Assembly (NCBI GenBank): GCA_017463225.1
Contig: JAFTPO010000057.1
Span: 21,447-85,446, forward strand
From: Lachnospiraceae bacterium
GTDB lineage: Bacteria > Bacillota > Clostridia > Lachnospirales > Lachnospiraceae
Direction: 5' to 3'
Length of the DNA stretch: 64,000 nucleotides
Shown: piece after piece, positions 28,453-36,320 of the stretch
How the letters are laid out: the number at the start of each line of letters is the position of its first letter
Position numbering within the stretch: the stretch's first letter is position 1
Translations under genes and position numbers: made by a program
The notes under the pieces: model-generated
Database searches by the model: none
What the model saw: only the letters and a program-made list of their open reading frames with translations
Told to the model about the DNA's origin: nothing

Positions 28453-28971
28453 TTACTCTACTGGTGTAACGGTTCCACTTATTTCTATTACCTCAACATT
28501 CTTATTATACAAAAGATAATCGTGTGTTACATAACCATCTGGCAAAGAAAAATCATCAGATACCTGTTCGCTATCTCCGGAAATATTAGTATCTAATTCA
28601 AATATCATTTCATATGTACCATTTTCACTTTGCGCAAAAGTCCCTAGCATATATGTATCAAACTTATAAGACTCGTACTCTCCACTTAATTTTATTTTAA
28701 TTTTAACATCATTATAGTTAAAATTTGTGGATGCACCTTTAACATAAGCATTGCCTATTATATCACCATAAAACATCAATGCTGAATAATCATCTGTCAA
28801 TCTTACACTTTGAGACACTCCATACATATCTCCAGAAGCATGCCCGCTTACATCTATGTTCAGGTAATCATCGTAATTTTCTAATGTTAGTTCGATCTCT
28901 TTACTCTTTCCGCAAGCTGTAAGACAAAACACCATAGTACATATCGATAGTAATATTATTATTTTTTTCAT
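28453..28971 (-). CDS. Small lipoprotein of unknown function
   Basis: 172 residues; MKKIIILLSICTMVFCL leads to the lipobox LTAC, so it is predicted to be lipid-anchored outside. The mature domain is acidic and mixed beta in character (alternating hydrophobic patterns such as VKIKIKLSGEYESYKF) with no known motif. It is followed by a strong hairpin and preceded by a small gene two bases upstream of its ATG, so both form a minus-strand pair. Codon use is AT-richer than neighbours, consistent with an acquired patch. Confidence 0.75.
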   Translation of the reverse strand: MKKIIILLSICTMVFCLTACGKSKEIELTLENYDDYLNIDVSGHASGDMYGVSQSVRLTDDYSALMFYGDIIGNAYVKGASTNFNYNDVKIKIKLSGEYESYKFDTYMLGTFAQSENGTYEMIFELDTNISGDSEQVSDDFSLPDGYVTHDYLLYNKNVEVIEISGTVTPVE

Positions 28972-28973
28972 AG

Positions 28974-29258
28974 TTATAGGTCTCCTTTTTCTATTAATTT
29001 GTTTAGCATAGAGTACAATTTTTCAAAATCGAAATTATATTGCTTTAATTGTTGAATAGTTTGTTTTTTGCCCATAGTATCGATATATAATTCGATTTCG
29101 GTTATTATCTCCTTGTATTCTGGTGTTGTTACTTTAGTATAATCCAATACACTCATTATTGAATTGTACGGTTTCTCCTCGATATTTTCTCTAGCAGGAT
29201 AATTGGCAGGGGAAATCTTTTTTAAGATTGTCTCTAATTTTAAACCTTCGGATAACAT
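28974..29258 (-). CDS. Small unknown protein, 94 residues
   Basis: A short soluble helical-looking protein (MLSEGLKLETILKKISPANY..., ending LNKLIEKGDL). It is preceded on the minus strand by TAGGAGG at good spacing and is coupled to the lipoprotein gene (two-base gap), which supports it being real. It is divergent from an XRE regulator gene with a shared 129-bp control region, a layout typical of a regulated small module. No function recognised. Confidence 0.6.
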   Translation of the reverse strand: MLSEGLKLETILKKISPANYPARENIEEKPYNSIMSVLDYTKVTTPEYKEIITEIELYIDTMGKKQTIQQLKQYNFDFEKLYSMLNKLIEKGDL

Positions 29259-29306
29259 ACTATACCTCCTAAATTCATTTTCTGAATATTATAATACAAC
29301 AAATGA

Positions 29307-29339
29307 CTTGTGTCAATCGCGCTACGCTATTGTTACAAG
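29307..29339. promoter_or_regulatory. Imperfect palindrome between divergent genes (candidate operator)
   Basis: CTTGTGTCAATCGCG-CTA-CGCTATTGTTACAAG, 12 of 15 arm positions complementary. It lies between the minus-strand small gene and the XRE gene, the expected place for an XRE operator; it could also form a hairpin in RNA. Confidence 0.45.
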
Positions 29340-29387
29340 GTTTATTGTGCGTGAATATCTCTATAAAATGATATCGGAGGTGTTGTT

Positions 29388-29615
29388 TTGAAACAGGAAT
29401 ATAAAGAGCTTTATGAAAAGTTTGGTTTGAATGTTGTATATTACAGAAAGAAGATGAAAATTACTCAATTGCAGCTTGCGGAGTTGGCAGAAGTTGATCG
29501 AAGTCATATAAGTGCAATCGAGCTGGGAAAGGTTGGAGTATCTTTTGATGTGATTTTTAAATTGTGTGAGGTCTTGAAAATAACACCAAAAGAGTTATTT
29601 GATTTTAGAGATTAG
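29388..29615 (+). CDS. XRE-family transcriptional regulator
   Basis: A 75-residue single-domain helix-turn-helix protein (RKKMKITQLQLAELAEVDRS, then HISAIELGKVGVSFDVIFKL), of the Cro/C1 type. It starts with TTG at 29388, seven bases after CGGAGG; no ATG fits. With no other domain it acts as a small DNA-binding repressor, probably of itself and the divergent pair at 28453-29258. Similar stand-alone XRE proteins control restriction, toxin-antitoxin or phage-derived modules, none of which is seen here. Confidence 0.88.
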   Translation: MKQEYKELYEKFGLNVVYYRKKMKITQLQLAELAEVDRSHISAIELGKVGVSFDVIFKLCEVLKITPKELFDFRD

Positions 29616-29921
29616 AGGCAGCGGAAAATTTCTGCTGTCTTTTGCTTTATCGTCGTAATTTCCCTTAAATAACTTAAACCCCTTATTTTACTCTAATTAC
29701 CTCAAATCATTGAAATTACTGGACAGTAGAAAAATCTCCGTTTTCAAAGAACACAAACATTTCACAGAATGTCACAAATCACGACACTTGTTCAAATCTT
29801 TATTCTTTACTTAAAATAGAAATCCTATCTATAATTGTAATGTAAGAAATGCATTTCTAGGTATTCACATATGTAGCGCGTAGCATATGGGATAAATTGC
29901 TTAGAAAGGAAGATAAAATTA
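29616..29921. other. 306-bp gene-free stretch before the Rpn gene
   Basis: Holds a hairpin that may terminate the XRE transcript (GGCAGCGGAAA paired with TTTCTGCTGTC, 29617-29640, weak T tract), a possible -10 box TATAAT (29831-29836) without a good -35, and two CATATG palindromes around TAGCGCGTA (about 29871-29890). No open frame of note. The rest is plain AT-rich sequence. Confidence 0.4.
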
Positions 29922-30806
29922 ATGGATAATACCACATTTGATTATTCAGGTCTTACTGGACCTCTAAAGTACAGGCTTACCAACGACTATATGTTTAAGG
30001 CGTTTTTGCAGAAGAACGAGAAGGCGCTACGAGGCTTGTTATGTGCTCTGCTTAGGCTAAAACCGGAGGACATAAAATCTGTTGTTATTACTAATCCCAT
30101 AGTTCCTGGGGAGACCATAACTGACAAATCCATTGTTATGGACATCAGGTTGGTTATGAATAATGACAGAAACATTAATATTGAGATGCAGGTGGATAAC
30201 CTGGGTGACTGGCCGGAGCGTTCTCTTACATATCTGTGCAAGAGCTATGATCAGCTTAAAAAGGGAGAGAATTACATCGACTCTATGAAGGTAATACATA
30301 TAGGGATATTGGACTTTACACCGGAAGGATTTCCTAAAGAGTTGTATCTGGACTATCACTTTGTTAATAAAAAAAGTGGTCACATCTATAGTGACAAGCT
30401 TACGATTCTTATGCTACAATTAAATCAACTAGGAAACGCAGAGGATGAGGCGAATATGCCTGATTTGTACCACTGGGCGCGACTATTCCGCGCCACTACC
30501 TGGGAGGAGATTATCATGTTAGCTGAGATGAATGAGAATATAAAGGAATGTATAGTCACACTTAAGGAGCTGTCCGAGGATGAGAAGATTCAGCTTGAAT
30601 GTGAGGCCAGAGAGCGCCATAGAATGGATTTGGCTGCGGCTACTAGGTTTGGTCGTGAAGAAGAACGACACTCTAACATAGTTAAATCTATTTCAAGTCT
30701 TAGAGCTATTTCATTGTCTGACAACCAGATAGCAGAGCATCTGGTAAATACCTTTGACGTTACTCTAGAGCAGGCAAATCAGTACATTAAGGAAAATACA
30801 CACTAA
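29922..30806 (+). CDS. Rpn-family PD-(D/E)XK nuclease
   Basis: 294 residues resembling the Rpn (recombination-promoting nuclease; PDDEXK transposase-like) family. The N-terminal motif TNDYMFKAFLQ, the nuclease core DIRLVMNNDRNINIEMQV (Asp ... Glu-x-Gln) and the RSLTYLCKSYDQLKKGENY segment are typical, as is a polar C-terminal region with charged helices. Family members cut DNA in a RecA-independent recombination role and are scattered, often many per genome, by horizontal spread. No terminal inverted repeats were found, so it is not itself an insertion sequence here. RBS GAAAGGAAG. Confidence 0.88.
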   Translation: MDNTTFDYSGLTGPLKYRLTNDYMFKAFLQKNEKALRGLLCALLRLKPEDIKSVVITNPIVPGETITDKSIVMDIRLVMNNDRNINIEMQVDNLGDWPERSLTYLCKSYDQLKKGENYIDSMKVIHIGILDFTPEGFPKELYLDYHFVNKKSGHIYSDKLTILMLQLNQLGNAEDEANMPDLYHWARLFRATTWEEIIMLAEMNENIKECIVTLKELSEDEKIQLECEARERHRMDLAAATRFGREEERHSNIVKSISSLRAISLSDNQIAEHLVNTFDVTLEQANQYIKENTH

Positions 30807-30908
30807 CACTTTAAAGCGCTACTAATTTTCACGATTATGCAGAAACACATTGAAAAAATGCCATACATCATTTAAAATTAAACTATATGATGTATCGGAG
30901 GATTTTGT

Positions 30909-31514
30909 GTGGGAATAAGATTATCTGAATTAGAGGCTGAAAGCCGCATAACTCTCTTAGTCAGCACCGAAGACAATGAGATGAGACTTGAGGGCTACAT
31001 TAAGAAGGTCATTAACGACGCTGTAGCTATTATAGGCATTGATTTTGAATCCCCCCAGAGACTTAATTTTGATAACGTAAAGGTTCAGCTGGAGTGCTTA
31101 TTAGGTGAGAACATTCCATACTTGTGGAAGCAGGCAAGGATAGTTAATTATAAAAATGAATATGTACTTCAGGTTGCCTGCGAAGGAATAAGACATAACA
31201 GAAGAGGAAGCTTTAGAGTGTCGGTATCCGGTATAGGAACCCTGAAGATGGTAGGTCGTGGCTCTATGAAGGTTATGGTTAAGGATGTTAGTGCCACTGG
31301 TTTTGGATTGTCCGATAGAACTAAGGAGCTTGGGCTTAATATAGGAGACCGAGCTAACCTAATCTATGAGGAGAATGGCTATGAGCTTAATCTTACCGGA
31401 ATTATGGTTCGTATAGAAGAGCGTGAGGATATGATGATCTACGGCTTTGAGATTACTAATCTGTGTAGAGATTTACCAAAATATATCAGCTATAAGCAGA
31501 GACATAAGGGATAA
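30909..31514 (+). CDS. PilZ domain protein
   Basis: 201 residues, GTG start at 30909 seven bases after GGAGG. The N-terminal half is a YcgR-N-like beta region; the C-terminal half is a PilZ domain with the c-di-GMP-binding motifs RRGSFRV (R-x3-R) and DVSATGFGL (D-x-S-x2-G). It probably senses c-di-GMP and changes motility or envelope functions. No flagellar or cellulose genes are next to it. The EAL protein at 4196-6118 would lower its ligand. Confidence 0.9.
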   Translation: MGIRLSELEAESRITLLVSTEDNEMRLEGYIKKVINDAVAIIGIDFESPQRLNFDNVKVQLECLLGENIPYLWKQARIVNYKNEYVLQVACEGIRHNRRGSFRVSVSGIGTLKMVGRGSMKVMVKDVSATGFGLSDRTKELGLNIGDRANLIYEENGYELNLTGIMVRIEEREDMMIYGFEITNLCRDLPKYISYKQRHKG

Positions 31515-31516
31515 AG

Positions 31517-31564
31517 TACATTTTGCATAAGGGCGAAAACCTTTGTGCAAAATGTATTTTTTTT
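31517..31564 (+). terminator. Strong rho-independent terminator after the PilZ gene
   Basis: TACATTTTGCATAAGG pairs with CCTTTGTGCAAAATGTA (small bulge), then eight T. Confidence 0.92.
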
Positions 31565-31616
31565 ATTAGCATTTTATTAAACCATTGGTAAATACTTAAG
31601 AAAATGTCGAAAATCC

Positions 31617-31645
31617 TTGCAAAACCTAGAAAAAAGGGTTATTAT
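31617..31645 (+). promoter_or_regulatory. Promoter of the histone-like gene
   Basis: TTGCAA (31617-31622), 17-bp spacer, TATTAT (31640-31645). A short GGTTA/TAACC repeat spans the -10 box. Confidence 0.6.
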
Positions 31646-31725
31646 CTAACCTAGCGAAAATGTAATAGACATCATTGGTGAGCATATATAACAAATATTT
31701 AGATTTTTTATGGAGGAATTTTACA

Positions 31726-32241
31726 ATGGCAGTTAAGAAGGCAACAGTAGAGGCAGCTATGGCTAAGGTAGAGGCAGCTAAGGCAGCAGAGAAGAAGACT
31801 GAGACTAAGGCAGCAGCTAAGAAGGCTCCAGCAAAGAAGGCAGAGACTAAGGCAGCTCCAAAGGCAGAGGCTAAGAAGGAGGAGGCTCCAAAGGCAGAGG
31901 CTAAGAAGGCACCTGCTAAGAAGGCAGCAGAGAAGAAGACTGAGACTAAGGCAGCAGCTACAAAGGCTCCAGCTAAGAAGGCAGAGACTAAGGCAGCTCC
32001 AAAGGCAGCAGAGAAGAAGGCTCCAGCTAAGAAGGCACCTGCTAAGAAGACAGCAGCTAAGGCAACTGAGACAGTTGTTATCGAGTACGCTGGCGGACAG
32101 GTTAACACAGCTGATATCGTAGCTAAGGCAGTTGAGGTAAGTGGAAAGAAGTCAATCAAGACTCTTAATGTTTACTATCAGCCAGAGACTGGAATGGTTT
32201 ACTTCACAGCTGATGGCGAGGAAGGTTCATTCGCTCTCTAA
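31726..32241 (+). CDS. Lys/Ala/Pro-rich histone H1-like protein with C-terminal domain
   Basis: 171 residues from ATG 31726 (TGGAGGA upstream). Residues 1-115 are a low-complexity tract of AKKAPAKK, AEKKTETKAA and APKAEAKK units, strongly basic, as in histone H1-like and nucleoid-associated proteins. The last 55 residues form a small folded domain (TVVIEYAGGQVNTADI..., ending GEEGSFAL) resembling what I recall as DUF6465. Strict codon use (GCT/GCA, AAG, GAG) suggests very high expression. DNA binding or compaction is the inferred role. The repeat also produces a spurious Ala-rich frame on the minus strand. Confidence 0.85.
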   Translation: MAVKKATVEAAMAKVEAAKAAEKKTETKAAAKKAPAKKAETKAAPKAEAKKEEAPKAEAKKAPAKKAAEKKTETKAAATKAPAKKAETKAAPKAAEKKAPAKKAPAKKTAAKATETVVIEYAGGQVNTADIVAKAVEVSGKKSIKTLNVYYQPETGMVYFTADGEEGSFAL

Positions 32242-32252
32242 GATATGGAAAT

Positions 32253-32284
32253 AAAAAAAGCTCAGGAATTCCTGAGCTTTTTTT
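32253..32284. terminator. Bidirectional terminator
   Basis: AAAAAAAGCTCAGG-AATT-CCTGAGCTTTTTTT, serving the histone-like gene and the opposing proC. Confidence 0.93.
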
Positions 32285-32287
32285 ATA

Positions 32288-33088
32288 TTACATTCCTTTT
32301 GCTTTAGCGGTACATGACTTCATAGCTTCAATTACTGAACTGCGGAAGCCCTTTTCCTCTAGTACTCTTACAGCTTCGATGGTTGTTCCACCAGGTGAGC
32401 ATACCATATCCTTAAGCTCTCCCGGATGCTTTCCGGTTTCTAATACCATCTTTGCACTTCCAAGCACTGCCTGAGCAGCAAACTTATATGCCTTGTCCCT
32501 TGGCATACCATCAGCTACCGCTGCATCAGCCATAGCCTCTATAAACATAAATACATAGGCAGGTGAGCTACCACTTACGGATACACACACGTCCATAAGA
32601 CTTTCAGGGATGGCCTCTGCCATACCAAAGCTTGAAAGTAAGCTCATAACATATGTAAAGTCATCATCAGTTACATTTGCATTCTTGCATACACCGGTTA
32701 CACCCTCACCCACAAGAGCAGGTGTATTTGGCATGGTTCTTACAAGCTTTATGTTGCTTCCGAGGATTGATTCAACCCATGAAATAGTTTTACCCGGGGC
32801 GATAGTTACTATAAGCTGATCAGGTGAGATGATATCCTTGATTTCGTTTAGAACAGTTTCGTAAAACTGTGGCTTTATAGATAGGAATAATACCTCGCTT
32901 TCGGATACGACTCTTGTGTTGCTTCTTGTAGCGTTAACGCCCAAATCATCAGCTGCCTTTGCTATAGCAGCCTCCGATGCATCGGAAACAATAATATCTG
33001 TATTTTTAATATCAGTCTTTTTGGTGATGCCCTGAATTATGGCAGAAGCCATATTTCCACAGCCTATAAATCCAATCTTGTAATTCAT
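32288..33088 (-). CDS. proC: Pyrroline-5-carboxylate reductase
   Basis: 266 residues, last enzyme of proline synthesis: reduces pyrroline-5-carboxylate with NAD(P)H. Seen are the Rossmann loop IGFIGCGNMASAII, the strand FLSIKPQ, the motif VRTMPNTPALVGEG, and the C-terminal signature region SGSSPAYVFMFIEAMADAAV with DMVCSPGGTTIEAV. The length matches the family. It is the last gene of a minus-strand trio clpX-GDPD-proC with short gaps. Confidence 0.96.
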   Translation of the reverse strand: MNYKIGFIGCGNMASAIIQGITKKTDIKNTDIIVSDASEAAIAKAADDLGVNATRSNTRVVSESEVLFLSIKPQFYETVLNEIKDIISPDQLIVTIAPGKTISWVESILGSNIKLVRTMPNTPALVGEGVTGVCKNANVTDDDFTYVMSLLSSFGMAEAIPESLMDVCVSVSGSSPAYVFMFIEAMADAAVADGMPRDKAYKFAAQAVLGSAKMVLETGKHPGELKDMVCSPGGTTIEAVRVLEEKGFRSSVIEAMKSCTAKAKGM

Positions 33089-33105
33089 AATAATACCTTA
33101 ACCAG

Positions 33106-33828
33106 CTAGTGGCCCTTTCCCTTATAGTAATCATCCCTTACTGTTATACCAGTATCTGGGATATCTGTGATAATACCGTCTACTCTCTTTTTTAGAAGCT
33201 TCTTCATAGTTGATTCCTTGTTAACCGTCCATACGTATATCTTCTTTCTAAGAAGTCTCATACGAAGTATAAAATCCCAGGTTACCAGCTTGTGATGAGG
33301 TGAAACAAAGTCAGCATCCACCAGCTTTAATCTTCGGTATGGAAGATATTCGTTTACACGTCTTTTTACATCGGCATCCTTGTATCCAAGCAACAGTCCT
33401 GTGTAAACCTTTTTGTCTAGAAGCTTAACCTTCTTAACAGCAGTGTCTAAAAAGGATTTTATCATAAAGCTGTCATAAGAAAAATATTTTTTTACTAAAG
33501 ATAAAACCTTGAATTCATAGCCTGTTTCCTTAAGCTCTATGTCTAGCTTAATCTTTCCCTGACACAGCTTTAGAATATCCTCGAGCAGTGGAACCTGATA
33601 GCCTTTAGCACCAGCCAAGTTATTTAACTCCTGATATGTTAAGAATTTTATAGGTGTAGCATCCATTAAGTCATCGTGAAAAACTATAAGCTTTTTGTCC
33701 TTGGTTTGGCGCACATCCATCTCTGCATAATCAGCACCAAGAGAAATGGCTAGTGAAAAACTGTCTATGGTATTATCAGTCCCAGCTAATTTGGAAGCTC
33801 CCCTGTGGGCTATAATCTGAGTTCTCAT
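33106..33828 (-). CDS. Glycerophosphodiester phosphodiesterase
   Basis: 240-residue GDPD-family enzyme (UgpQ type) that cuts glycerophosphodiesters to glycerol-3-phosphate and an alcohol. Motifs: IIAHRGAS with the Arg and His, DYAEMDVRQTKDKKLIVFHD (metal-binding Glu/Asp and catalytic His), KLDIELKE, and a C-terminal VWTVN. No signal peptide, so cytosolic. Preceded on the minus strand by GGGAGGA; lies between clpX and proC. Confidence 0.93.
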   Translation of the reverse strand: MRTQIIAHRGASKLAGTDNTIDSFSLAISLGADYAEMDVRQTKDKKLIVFHDDLMDATPIKFLTYQELNNLAGAKGYQVPLLEDILKLCQGKIKLDIELKETGYEFKVLSLVKKYFSYDSFMIKSFLDTAVKKVKLLDKKVYTGLLLGYKDADVKRRVNEYLPYRRLKLVDADFVSPHHKLVTWDFILRMRLLRKKIYVWTVNKESTMKKLLKKRVDGIITDIPDTGITVRDDYYKGKGH

Positions 33829-33846
33829 AGAATCCTCCCATTAATT

Positions 33847-35208
33847 TTAATATGTTCCCCTAAGCTCTATTATAGGCGAGCCCTTGCCTTTGATATAATC
33901 ACCGGTGATGGTCACCCTACCGATGGTGTCATCTCGTGGAATCTGAAACATAATATCAAGCATAAACTTCTCTATGATGGCGCGAAGTGCTCTTGCACCT
34001 GTCTTTCTTTCAAGGGCAAGCTCAGCGATTGCCTCGTAGGCACTGTCATCAAATTGAAGGTCAACCTCATCTAATTCCAGAAGCTTTTTGTACTGCTTTA
34101 ATATAGCATTTTTTGGCTCCTTAAGTATCTTGATATACATATCCTTATCTAAGGCATCCAGAGTGAATAGTACAGGAAGTCTTCCTATAAACTCAGGAAT
34201 CATACCAAATTCTCTAAGATCTTCGATGGAAACCTCCTTCATAATATCCATATTGTCCTTGTGCTTATCCTTAAGGTCTGCATTAAAGCCGATGGCAGAC
34301 TGCTTGTTAAGCCTTGCTGCGATGATTTTTTCCAAATCCGGAAATGCACCGCCACATATGAATAATATGTTCTTAGTGTTCATAGTTGTAACAGGTGTCA
34401 TGGCATTCTTGCTTCCTGAGCCAACAGGAACCTCAACCTCTGAACCCTCTAATATCTTAAGTAAGCCCTGCTGAACTGCCTCGCCACTTACATCTCTGCT
34501 GTGGGTTTCCTTCTTCTTTGCAATCTTATCAATCTCATCTATGAATACGATTCCGCGCTCAGCTTTCTCAACGTCATTGTCAGCAACTGCTAAAAGCTTA
34601 GACAGGATGCTCTCTACGTCGTCACCTATGTAACCGGCCTCTGTAAGTGATGTGGCATCAGTTATGGCGAGAGGTACATTTAACAGCTTAGCCACTGTTT
34701 TAACCAGATAGGTCTTACCGCAGCCTGTAGGTCCAAGCATAAGCATGTTTGACTTTTCGATTTCAATATCGTCCATAGTGTTAGTGATAACTCTCTTATA
34801 GTGGTTGTAAACAGCTACAGATATACATTTTTTTGCGTAGTCTTGTCCTATGACATACTCATCTAACATAGCCTTTATCTTGTGTGGAGCAGGGATGTTC
34901 TCCATAGTTAGTGGAGCTTCCTCCTTTTTCTCCTTAGGCTTTTTCTTCTTAACCTTCTGAGATTTTGGAAGGTCATTAAATGGCATAAACTCTGACAGAT
35001 TTATATTTGGCATCTTGCTCAGGTCTAAAAATGACATAGGATTGCTACTTAGTGAGTCAAAGCTTTTCTGAATACATTCATTACAGATGCACATATTTCC
35101 CGGCATAGTAATAAATGGACCTGCTGATGATTCAGGTCTTCTACACAGGTAGCAATACTTTTCGTATTCGTCTCTTTCATCGTCGTTATTATTTATATTG
35201 TTTGACAT
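33847..35208 (-). CDS. clpX: ClpX ATPase (ClpXP unfoldase)
   Basis: 453 residues from the ATG at 35208, which follows CGGAGGAG; the frame runs nine codons further upstream without reason. The N-terminal zinc domain has CYLC and CICNEC. A basic linker [12 protein letters not shown] follows (near 75-90), longer than usual. The AAA+ core has Walker A GPTGCGKT, Walker [10 protein letters not shown], the sensor [11 protein letters not shown] region, and the pore-loop region GYIGDD. The substrate-recognition C-terminal small domain ([11 protein letters not shown]) is present. It unfolds substrates for ClpP; clpP is not in this window. Confidence 0.96.
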   Translation of the reverse strand: MSNNINNNDDERDEYEKYCYLCRRPESSAGPFITMPGNMCICNECIQKSFDSLSSNPMSFLDLSKMPNINLSEFMPFNDLPKSQKVKKKKPKEKKEEAPLTMENIPAPHKIKAMLDEYVIGQDYAKKCISVAVYNHYKRVITNTMDDIEIEKSNMLMLGPTGCGKTYLVKTVAKLLNVPLAITDATSLTEAGYIGDDVESILSKLLAVADNDVEKAERGIVFIDEIDKIAKKKETHSRDVSGEAVQQGLLKILEGSEVEVPVGSGSKNAMTPVTTMNTKNILFICGGAFPDLEKIIAARLNKQSAIGFNADLKDKHKDNMDIMKEVSIEDLREFGMIPEFIGRLPVLFTLDALDKDMYIKILKEPKNAILKQYKKLLELDEVDLQFDDSAYEAIAELALERKTGARALRAIIEKFMLDIMFQIPRDDTIGRVTITGDYIKGKGSPIIELRGTY

Positions 35209-35409
35209 ACATTCTCCTCCGTATACTAATTGCAATAAAAAACATTTATATTATAACACCTAATTACACTAATTACTATGTTATAAAAAGGAAAAAATTT
35301 AAATACTATTTTTTCTATTTTAGAGCAACGTATTATTGAAATTCGTAGGAAATTATGTATTAATAATATGTAGATAGCGCAGTGTCTAGTACAAAATATT
35401 AGGGAAGTG

Positions 35410-35769
35410 ATGAAAATGAAGAAGAGAGTTTTGGCATATCTTGCATATATTGATGAGCTTCTTGAGAAAGAGAATGTAGATTGGGAGGCTGAAACTAAAA
35501 AGCATCTGGTTCAGATAGGTTTTTTTGCCCATGAAAGATTAGTGCATCTTATAGTAATGGTTCTTTTTGCTTTAATGACTACGGTTACCATATTATATTG
35601 CAACTACACTAATTCCATGATAGCGCTGGTGCTGACCATAGCACTTTTAGTTTTGCTTATACCTTATATTATGCATTATTATCTATTGGAAAATAGTGTG
35701 CAGCGTATGTACACTCAATATGATAAGATGATGAAAAAACAGGGAGAAGCATTTGAGCTTCAAAAGTAA
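35410..35769 (+). CDS. Small two-span membrane protein
   Basis: About 119 residues, charged N-terminal helix (AYIDELLEKENVDWEAETKKHL), two membrane spans (about 48-66 and 70-92) and a charged C-terminal tail. GTG 35407, ATG 35410 or ATG 35416 are possible starts after TTAGGGAAG. The family is not recognised. It stands alone between the clpX promoter region and a bidirectional terminator. It could be an accessory membrane protein; no residue suggests catalysis. Confidence 0.7.
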   Translation: MKMKKRVLAYLAYIDELLEKENVDWEAETKKHLVQIGFFAHERLVHLIVMVLFALMTTVTILYCNYTNSMIALVLTIALLVLLIPYIMHYYLLENSVQRMYTQYDKMMKKQGEAFELQK

Positions 35770-35772
35770 ATA

Positions 35773-35814
35773 AAAAGTGGTATGTCTTGTGTTTGCAAGT
35801 CATACCACTTTTTT
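35773..35814. terminator. Bidirectional terminator
   Basis: AAAAGTGGTATG...CATACCACTTTTTT with an inner CTTG/CAAG pairing; it lies between two convergent genes. Confidence 0.9.
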
Positions 35815-35818
35815 ATAC

Positions 35819-36208
35819 CTATCTGTTTGTGTTGTTATCTTTTCTGGCAGAATTACCATTGTTAGAGGAATTATCCTCTGTTGTGCTGGTAGTGTTGCTA
35901 TTGTTGTTGTCATTATTGTTGTTGATATCCATATCGTTTGTCATATCGTCTACACCATCAACAACTCCGTCAGTTACATCTTCAACACCATCTATTATGC
36001 CGTCAGTCACATCCTCAACACCATTTCCGATATCATCAGTGATGGAATTGTTATCATTTCTGTTATCGTTGTTTGAGTTCTGAGTTGTGTCTGTCTGACT
36101 AGTACTCCCAGTGTTGTTCTTCTCATCATCCTTGCCACAGCCTGCGAAGCAGAGTGCAAATACTACAAGTGATAATGAAAGTAATAATGCTTTCTTAAAT
36201 TTCTTCAT
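35819..36208 (-). CDS. Asn/Asp-rich small lipoprotein with GVEDVTDG repeats
   Basis: 129 residues from the ATG at 36208 (minus strand, AAGGAG upstream). Signal MKKFKKALLLSLSLVVFAL and lipobox FAGC make it a lipoprotein. The mature part is almost all Asn, Asp, Ser, Thr and Gly. In its middle are three near-repeats of the type GVEDVTDGIID / GVEDVTDGVVD / GVDDMTNDMD, spaced 11 residues, an amphipathic pattern like coat or anchor proteins. No catalytic residues. It may be a surface spacer or spore/envelope filler protein. Confidence 0.75.
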   Translation of the reverse strand: MKKFKKALLLSLSLVVFALCFAGCGKDDEKNNTGSTSQTDTTQNSNNDNRNDNNSITDDIGNGVEDVTDGIIDGVEDVTDGVVDGVDDMTNDMDINNNNDNNNSNTTSTTEDNSSNNGNSARKDNNTNR

Positions 36209-36320
36209 AATTTTAATCTCCTTATCAAAAGAATTATACATATAGTATGACCTAAAATAAGGAGATTATTTATAACTATCAAAAATATTTTCAATTGTAA
36301 AATTAAGGAAATGAATTTAA

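Noticed and set aside
29922-30806. Insertion sequence around the Rpn-family gene
   Set aside because: No terminal inverted repeats or target duplications were found at its borders; the family is not itself a classic transposase unit.
31626-32159. Minus-strand Ala/Leu/Phe-rich open frame of 177 residues
   Set aside because: It is the complement of the Lys/Ala repeat gene; composition is forced by the repeat, and there is no ribosome site.
35777-36083. Two overlapping plus-strand hydrophobic frames
   Set aside because: They are shadows of the Asn/Asp-rich lipoprotein gene on the minus strand (complement of AAT/GAT codons) and begin inside a terminator.
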